Assembly (NCBI GenBank): GCA_032158295.1
Contig: CM063260.1
Location: forward strand, 6,023,501-6,087,500
Length of the DNA: 64,000 nt
Reading direction: 5' to 3'
DNA from: Pycnopodia helianthoides
Taxonomy: Eukaryota; Echinodermata; Asteroidea; Forcipulatida; Asteriidae
A program made the position numbers and the translations under genes. Shown here one piece after another: positions 27,101 to 36,100 of the stretch (position 1 is its first letter; each line of letters starts with the position of its first letter). Below the pieces are notes generated by a model. The model had not been told where the DNA came from. It searched no databases and saw only the letters and a list, made by a program, of their open reading frames with translations.

Positions 27101-30100
27101 GACACCATTAAGAAAATAGCATTTGGGGAAACCCCGGGATCAACGTTCCTTATTTTGATTGCAATAATCATTGGTGTACTGGTTGTTTTTTCTGTATCAT
27201 GCAGACCGGCTGCAACAAAGTGTACACCAGCACCTCAGATGTACTTACTCATGAAAACTTCCACAAAAAGAACCTATCTCTCATCAGCGAGGGCTTCCAG
27301 CGATTCCGGGCCACGGAGGACTGCGGGGTGCCGAACTGCGGCTTCTACGGCCACAAGACGACCCACTTCCACTGCCGCAGGCCGGGCTGTGAGTTTGTCT
27401 TCAAGAATAAGTGCGACATCGAGAAGCACAAAACCTACCACATGAAGGACGATATCTATCGCAAGGACGGATTCAAGAAGTACAGCAAACATGAGGTGTG
27501 TTGAATCTGTATGGGTTTATGGGGCGGGGCGGGGCAGGGCAGGGTGGGGCTGGGTTGGATGGATAGGATAGGGTCATTTGTACATGCTGGACCTTAACTC
27601 TGGAATGAATACACCGATCCAGTAGGCCACGCCCCATGGCAAATTGACCAATCACAATGCGGGATTTAAGGTCCGACACTATACCGCCATTTGGTCCGAC
27701 AAAAACAACATGCACGGCAGACGGGGGGACACGCGACACGTTTGGTCGTTGCTATGGTGGGCGTAGCCTACTGGATCGGTGTATTGCCACAGAAACGGGT
27801 GGCGGTTTGACGTAGTGGTATCTTTCTCAGCCTTCCACCTCCAGGACCCCGGTTTGAAACCCGCCAGGGGGCACTTTGTGGATTGGGTTTTCAGTCCTCA
27901 CCTGATGGTGTGTGTTCCTTGGAATAAAGCTTGAGGAGTCAATGTCCCTGTGCAGTATACAGTGTAGTTTGCTCTTTAGGCGATGCGGGGTTTTACATGT
28001 TACCATAATTTTTACGTGCAGTTTGACTCCCTAAATGGCAAGCGTGGCAGTCTATTATTGCATGTGACACTGGTGCAAGGGATCAGTACATTGTATCACA
28101 AGTCACTTATCACATGTGTCATGTTTTCTTAAAAATCTGACAGAGTTAGGTTTACATTAGTTCATGGTCAAAAAGTGCAAAGTTTTTTATCAAAATCCAA
28201 ACTCCTCAAAATTCTCACCATTGCGTGGGAAAGACCAGCTATAAACCAAAATACACTGTTTTGAGATATTACTCAACTGTCTTAATCTATGCTAATTTAT
28301 TCCTTGGTTGAAATGCTTAAGAAAAAATATATTTGGAGGTAGTTGTGTTAGATAAGAGTTGTTGACCTGTTTGGTTTTTTTTAACTCCAGAAATGCAAGT
28401 ACAATTGGTGCAAATTCTCCAACAACACCAACCACTTCCATTGCATTCGCAAGAACTGCGGCTTCGTCTTCACCGCGGCCAATCAGATGCAGTCGCACAA
28501 GCGCAAACACGACCGGCGCCAGCGCATCCTGGAGTACGAGGCGGCCCGTCACCAGAGAGGGGTCTCGCTGCGGTTGATCCGTCCCAAGCCGATTCCGGGC
28601 TTGTCGTCGATGAGGCGGGGTCGCGATGCTCCGGAGACGGTGCTCATCCAAGCCGACGGCTCGGTCCTCCCGCATCGCCTCAAGGCCATGGATTACATCC
28701 CTCCTCTGGTAGGGGCAACATCTCAGAGTGCCCTCACACCGATCACCTCATCTACGACGACTGCGGCCGACTCGGCTGAGTTGCCGTCGGCGTTTGCGAA
28801 CATGAACTCCACTGGAATGTCGACCGACGATCTGGGCGACTCGCTTAATTTGCCTGTTGCGTCTCACATTTCACCACCTCAGATAGGTACAGTAATTATA
28901 GTCTTGGCTTAGTCTGCTTAGTCTCCTACAACTTTTTTGTTTCCTTATCGGGCAAAAACTCTACGTGGGTCAAATTAATTTGGCTATTGACCCAATTTAC
29001 CTGACTTCATCATCGCAATAGTCTTGGTTTCACTATTTCGGGAGGCAATGTCCCCACGTGTTATACATTCAGTGTGCATTTTAGGCGATGAGATGTTTAC
29101 GCGCCTACCAGATATTTTACGTGCGATTTGACTCCACAAATGTCGAGCAAGGCATACAGTATCCACATGTGACAATTGTTTCTCAGATTCAAATGATTTG
29201 GGGGTGAAAAATTATCCAACCAATATTGCTTCAAGGGAACTCTTTCTCAAAATAGTTTATACTATCAACAGCTGCAGTGCTTCTCACCACGTACGTTTTT
29301 TGTGGTCATTAATTTTTGGAGTATTTACCAATCTATGACAGATTTAACAGGCCAACAAGTCAATGCAGAAACTGTCACCACTGCATCCTCAGTAGTAGCG
29401 CCACCTGCTGCAGCAGCTGCAGCATCCATGGCCATCGCTACTGCAGCGATCCAGAGCACCATCCCATCAAACCGCAGCAGCACGGGAAACAAGTTCAGCA
29501 GCACGGGGTTGAAGATCGAGGGGAAACCCGAAGAACCGTGGCAGAAGTACCTCATGAGGTAAGTGGTACAGTCCAGAATGGGTCGATGTACGAAATGGAT
29601 GTCTTTCCGCTATCTGTGTGGCTACACGGAAGTGAAGACAGATCTAGCCACTTGTAGCCAAAGCCCTGTTTTCAGACTGTGGCTTCATCTAGCCTCAATT
29701 TCATAGAGCTGTGAACTAGAAAATATTGCTGAGAAAATTATTATGCTAAGCAGAAGAATAGCAGGGCCCCAGTCACAACGGTGTGAATGACATGGCAATC
29801 TTGGCTGGTAACTTTGATTCTGCTTAGCAATTTTTCTGAGCAATATTTTGTTGGGGGGCTAAGCATGCTTAAGCGCTTACCAGCTGCTAAGCAGGCTTAA
29901 GCGCTTACCAGCTTTGTGGAATTGGACCCTGCAGGGTCTGAGCACCTATGGCGATGGCCTCGTCAGCAATACCGACGATTAAGTTACCACAGCTATAGCT
30001 AACAGTTATTGTAAATGATACATGGAAAAGGCCTTTTGTGCACTAATGGGACAGAAATGTAAAGCCCATCAGTAATGTCGGCAACACATTCATGCAAATG

Positions 30101-33100
30101 TTTCGAAAAAAGGGTGGATGTTTTTTTAAGCGAATAGAATCGTTGATGCAAACTCATGGTGTCGCATCGCCTTCTTTGCTTCAAGTCTTTGCTGATGTGA
30201 TATACAATAAGGAAACTGATTTGTGACAGCAGTCGGGGAGAAACATTTGAACTCAGAAATAGTGAGAATTGAATTACCTTACAAGCGAAGTCTTACCATA
30301 AACCATTCAATCTATCATAAAATTTAGCACTTCCATTCTGAGAAAGGCTACAAACAATAATTTTTTCGGTTGAACAAAGAAAATTTGACTAGAGCGGGAC
30401 TTGAACCTGCGACCTCAGGATTAGCATGCAGGTACTCTACCAACTGGGCACAATGGAACATAATCGCCGTTCAAACATGAACATTGCGACTTGACTTTAA
30501 AGATGCCCCGAGTTTTCTGGTCCCACAAAACAAGGGTGTGTTTACCTTTAACATAGAAATGAAACACGGAAAATGCTGAGCTCATTGTCGTCCGTGTCTG
30601 CTGTGGATGCCCTCTATGTCAGCTGTGGACATAGAGTATCTGTAATGACTTGCCAGTTTGTCAAAATTAGCCAGGGGCCCAATTTCATAGAGCTGCTTAA
30701 GCAGAAAATATTGCTTAACAATTGTCTGCTAAGCAGAAATGAGCAGGATACCAGTCACAAATTGTGCACGTGACATGGTAGTTTGGCTGGTAACCTTATT
30801 CTGGTAAGCATTATTTTGTCGCGCTAAGCTACTTTTTGTGCTTAAGCGCAGCAGCTCTATGAAATTGGGCCCAGATCGACCAATGGGAAAGCTGCAATTT
30901 GCCATGCAGCTAAAAATGGCAGCGCACATGAATTGCCTCAGAGCAGATACTCACAGGTAACCACACACACGGCATTCTCTGAGTTCTATTTGGGAAAGTG
31001 ATTTTTCTCCAGCGACTGCTGTCCGGGTCTGTTTTTCTGTACTTCTGTATTTTTTTTTGTATTGTTTTGTTGCCTTTATGTTCACACATGCATGCTGTGA
31101 GTATCGTGCATATTAATTATAAACAAAACACCCCCAAAAAACTATCTGTGCGTAAACTGCTGTCAATAGAATATGATCGTTTGCAACTCACGACGGGGCC
31201 ACCTCATTCTTCCAAAAGCGCAAAAAGCAAAACTCTTCTCACGTCATGGGGACTGGGAGATGGGGGTCATACCCCCTGTATTCAGTAGATATCATTCAAT
31301 CTAGTTCTCATTATACGAAAAAGGGACCAGGCTATTGCGTTCTCCTCTTGCCTTAATGTGGGCGTGGTATGAATGTTGGTTTGACTTGGAGAATAACTAG
31401 ACGGCAGTTTATGCCTAGAAACAATTTTTCCACACTATGTTTATCAAGGTATGCTGACAGTTTTTTGCAAACGATTGTATATCTTCGCTTAAAAGTGTAT
31501 ATATAGTGCATTTTAATTTTTATGTGAAGTTAATTTTTAATTTTTTTTTCCCGCAAGTGCTGTTGAATTGTTTTTATTATTTTGCATGATGCACCGAAAC
31601 TGCTTTAACATTCCTCTGGTTAGATACAGACGTCAAAATGCCGAAAAAAAGACAAACTTAACTCTTGTGATTTTGGCGTTGTACCGAATGGAAACCAAAA
31701 TATTGGACTTCGCTCATTTCACAGTTACGCAGAAGTCATATGAATTAGTTCCGCAAAGATATTTCTTTCTGAATTGAAAAACCCAATTTTTGATTAACTG
31801 AATGTTGTTCCTCTCTAGTTTAGCATTCCTTTTGTGTCCCCCTCCCCCATTCAGTTTTTTTTTAATCAAAAAAACTCCTGACATTTTGCTCTGAAACACC
31901 CCCCTTCCCGGCGTTTGGTTTGGTCCGTACAGGTTCACGGCCAATGACCCCTGCCGACCCCGTTGTGAGCTGCTATACAAAGACCACTACCACTGTAAAG
32001 TAGAGGACTGCGGGGCTGTGTACAAGTCTAAAGAGGGCGTTAACAAGCATGCTAGGTAAATCCAGCTGGCCCTATCCACTCTGTGCATGTGAACAAATCG
32101 TTAGGAATAAGGGAGTCATGTTTATAAGGGTTTATATGGGTAATACAAACTGAAACTCCCCAGAATACCCCAAAACTGCAAACTTCCAAATTGCCCTGAT
32201 TCAAACCCATGGATTGGTGAGAGAGAAAGAGACGCTTGGTGGCAGCAGAGATACTGGATAGTTTCCCGCCGTTTAAGGTGTCGCTGAACATGCGCAGATT
32301 TCTAAGAAAAGTGGACACACCTGCTATACCACCTAGCGTCTCTTCAAAAATTTCCCATTGGTGGTATGCTTGAAAGCATATGAAGCAGACCGAAAAAAAG
32401 GTCACCAAAATGTCAAGTTTGTCTTATTTTGCTGTAAACACTTCTTGGAGGCATTGAAGTCACTGAAGTGAGAAACCGCTCAGAAGTGTCTGAAGTGCCA
32501 TTTCTTTCGAGGAAAGAATTTGGGACTTCTAAAATTGAAGGCATTTTCCATTTGAGTAGCACCCCCCAATAGTACGGACCACTCAATTTCTGGTTGTGAC
32601 CACAATAGGGAGTTACAACATTATAAAGAAACTAGACATTTTGCTTGTTTTGCTAAGCTTTACAAAAGGAATGTAGTCAAAAAATTAACACAGCTGCGGC
32701 CATTTTGTTTTTTTCTTAACAGGCTCAGTTTGTTACAAAAATTGATGACTCCCGAACTTAACTCATTATACCAGTTATTTTATGGGGACACACTGGGGAA
32801 AAAAATACTTGGGGAAACAGTTCTCTCTATGCATGTTCATGCCATTGACACATGGAATACCGCCCTCTAGTGTCCATGCACAGAGCGGATAAAGCATGCT
32901 GGGTAGTTTGGCCAACTATTCGAGTTAATGACATTCTAACAAGTAAATACTGACAAGTTCATGTAATGTGTACCAACCAATGCCGCATGATACTAATGTA
33001 CTTTACCGGGTGAATAATGGTCCACATGTAGAAGGGATTCCGATTCATGTGTTGACCACGTGGAGGAAGGATTCGATTATAAGTTTGCCGAGGAAAATTG

Positions 33101-36100
33101 AACTTTTTTCGGGAGGGGATGTTAGATTCTTTAAAGCTCCTCTATGATTCTTGCTGAAGTTGTCTACAACTAAACGACTTCCAATTACTATGCATGTATG
33201 TGCACTAGCCACTTTGATGTTGTGCGGAGGTTTGGTTGCCCCATGAAACCTAAAGAAAATACCAGATGACTAAAGTTTTGAATTAATTTGGGGTTGGAAC
33301 AAAGAAAAATTGACTGGAGCGGGATTTAAATTGTCAAATATTTAGCATAAACTGACACGCTGTATTCTTTTTATAAAAAAGCTACTTTTTTTTTTTAAAT
33401 CAACAATTCCAAGTGTATTTATGTGAAACAAAACTTTTGAATCCTTTTTTAAAGTTCGTTTCTCAAAACTGAAAAAATTATCTTTCAAGACAGCGTGAAA
33501 GTTAAAATTCTCTTTCAGGATATATTTCCCGACCAATCTTCTCCCATTTTGTTACTAAAGTACGTTTTTGAGGACCGGAAAGTGTCCCCCCCCCCCCGAA
33601 AGTTGGGCTCCAACCTCTAAATGTGAGCTGGTACTTTGTCTGTGAATGTCTATTTATGAGCATGATTGTACATTGTTATTTGTGTCACACGAGCATGAAA
33701 AAATACGTCAATTGAATCAGCAATGCCAGGTAATTAAATATCCAGAAATATTTGTGTTTGACTTTGTAAAGTACAAGGAAGTGTGTTGTATCCAGTGGCA
33801 ACCATTTTTTATAATTATCAAAAGATATGCACAGAAATGATCTATGAACAGTTTAGGTGGAGAAAGCTGAAAATGTATTTTTTTTTTATGTGTCATCTTC
33901 AGATTTTACTTGTTTCAAGTTCCTGAAACAGTAACAATTTCGAAAAACCGTCTGGTCATATGTAGGTCAGGTAAAATGTTTAATAAAATGAACTTTCAGC
34001 GGATAAATTTTTTGGGGTTATCGATCGGCCAATTATTTCAAATTTAACAGAGCCTTCAAAAATAAAATCGGACCAGACTGAAAGTTCTCTAAATTTCTGC
34101 TGTCAAGTTCGCTTTGAATCAGTCAAAACAAAAGCAGATTTGTTTTACATTGTTCAAATTAAACACTTTCCTCTTGAAAGTGACCAAAGAACGGAAGGTT
34201 AAATTGTTCACAGCCATACCAGCTTGGAGTGTTTATTCCAGGGACATTAACAGCTGTGTCTAATTTTGTAACGCTGCTTTAAGCAGACAATAGTGCTGAA
34301 CAATTTCCTGCTAAGCAAAAGTAAGCAGGAAACCAGTCAAAGACGGTGAGTGTTACATCGTGTTTTGGCTGCACCCTTATTCTGGTAAGCAAACGTATTT
34401 CATGCTTAGTTACTTTTTATGCTTAAGCAGCTCTAATGAAATTGGGCCCTCATGTGTTGGGCTTGAACCCTGTCTTCACATCAAGGCTGTATTTCATAAA
34501 TCTGGTAAGCACTAAAAAAAATTCTCAGCGTAGAAAAATATTGGTCAGCAAATTTTTTTTAAATGGTTACCAGTCAAAATACCATGCAATGTGTATTGTT
34601 CGTGATCGGTTCCCCGCAAAGATTTGCTAAGCCTTACTTTCTGCGTAACAGCTTCTATAAATTGGGCCTAGAGTGTAATATGAATCACATTGTGGTGCCT
34701 AGCTGGTTTTTCGTTAAGCGGATACTGCTGTTAGATGTGTATAAAGAATTGTTCAATTTGATTGGACGTTACAGACACACACATTGATTATTCTGTGCAT
34801 ATCTCATATTGATACTTATAAAGTGTAAAGTTATTGAAAGGGTTAGAACTGTGAGAATACTACTTAGCGCTATGTCTGTGTCCAGTCTGGAAATATTTGG
34901 GACTGTCACTTTTGAGTCATTGGTATTTTCAACTACCAGGTCCCAATTTCAAAGGACTGCACGTTATCAGCCATGTCATCTGTGGCTGGAAAAATTGTTA
35001 GGCAAGAAATTCTGCTTGAGCAGCTCCATGAAAGTGTGCCCTGTTCTAAGCTTTTCAAATGATGTATCTCTTTATGAATGCATTTGGTTGCTCAATCATG
35101 CAGCTGGATTTTGAAGGAAAAAAAGTGAGAGAAAAAAAAAAAGAAAAAAAAAAGGGCAATGCAACATGAACGGAGATGACCAGTATTCTCAGAGTCCTAT
35201 ACCTTTTAGGTAATTCCAAGCGGCCATTGTTTTCTGCCATTGCTTAGATGCCGTCTCCATCACGTACGCCTCACACGCAGGTCTTTACCTTGCTTCATGC
35301 TGGCGTATCATACAGTGCTCTCTCTTAACAGTGGTCCGTTGGCCAAATACCAGTTAAAACACCTGAGGACCAGTCAGAATTCTGTCCAACTAGTTGGGTC
35401 TGGCTAGTTTATTGCTTGCCACTGCTACATCTAAATCACTGATTGTTCAAATTGCTTCAAATTACTCAACTCCCCTGGAAATCCCAAAATGTGGAGAAGC
35501 GAAATATCACGCTAACTGGGCCCAATTTCATAGAGCTGCTTAAACAGCAAATAGTGCTTAACAATTTTCTGCTTAGCAAAAATGAGCAGGATACCAGTCA
35601 CAGCTGATACATGTGGAATGGTGTTTTGGCTGGTAACCTTATTCTGGTCAGCATAATTTTGTTGCGCTTTGCTGCTTTTTGGTGCTTAAACAGCTCCTGG
35701 TCCTGCTGGCTTGTCACTGAAAAAGTAGAGGCAAACCCCGGTCGTACTGTTGCATTGACATGATTGGTCAGAGATGCGTGTGATGCGCAGTGTATGGAAC
35801 GATGCCACCATGGCGATTAATAATAATAGTCTCGCGGGTTCGTCTGTACGGTCACTAACTCTAACAATGGCGTCTTTATGTGTCAGATATCACATGCTCT
35901 CGGATGAGGCGACAGATCTCGGGTTCCAGTACTTCCAGCAAGGAGAGAGCTGTGAGGAACTCTTTCCGGGGTGTTCGTTCAGCCCGTTGGCTCATTATCA
36001 CTGCATGTGGGTGAGTACCTAGAGGACGGTGGCGTAACACCACGTCACACCAAACAAACTGCTGTTTCCCTTCTTTACCCCTGTAGCGACCATGACGGTC

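Larger units (their letters stand above)
24737..27204 (+). other. CASZ1 intron E
   Basis: Contains a long-TIR element (25303-25532), a three-copy 216-bp tandem repeat (25563-26213) and a MITE family A element (26581-26783), with a further fragment after it. Nothing coding was recognised. Confidence 0.65.
27496..28390 (+). other. CASZ1 intron F
   Basis: Contains a G/C-rich GGGGC repeat near 27518-27555, MITE family G (27608-27785) and a tRNA-like SINE piece (27800-27935). The remainder is unremarkable AT-rich sequence. Confidence 0.65.
29559..31932 (+). other. CASZ1 intron H
   Basis: Contains two MITE family A elements (29694-29931, 30675-30872) and a tRNA-like SINE (30340-30455). Apart from these it is AT-rich sequence with no exon signature. 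Confidence 0.65.
32056..35886 (+). other. CASZ1 intron I
   Basis: Holds several MITE family A copies (34257-34449, 34485-34670, a fragment at 34940-35045, and 35518-35697) and a repeat D fragment (35325-35470). The part at 32056-34250 shows only AT-rich sequence and a truncated SINE tail near 33290. Confidence 0.6.
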
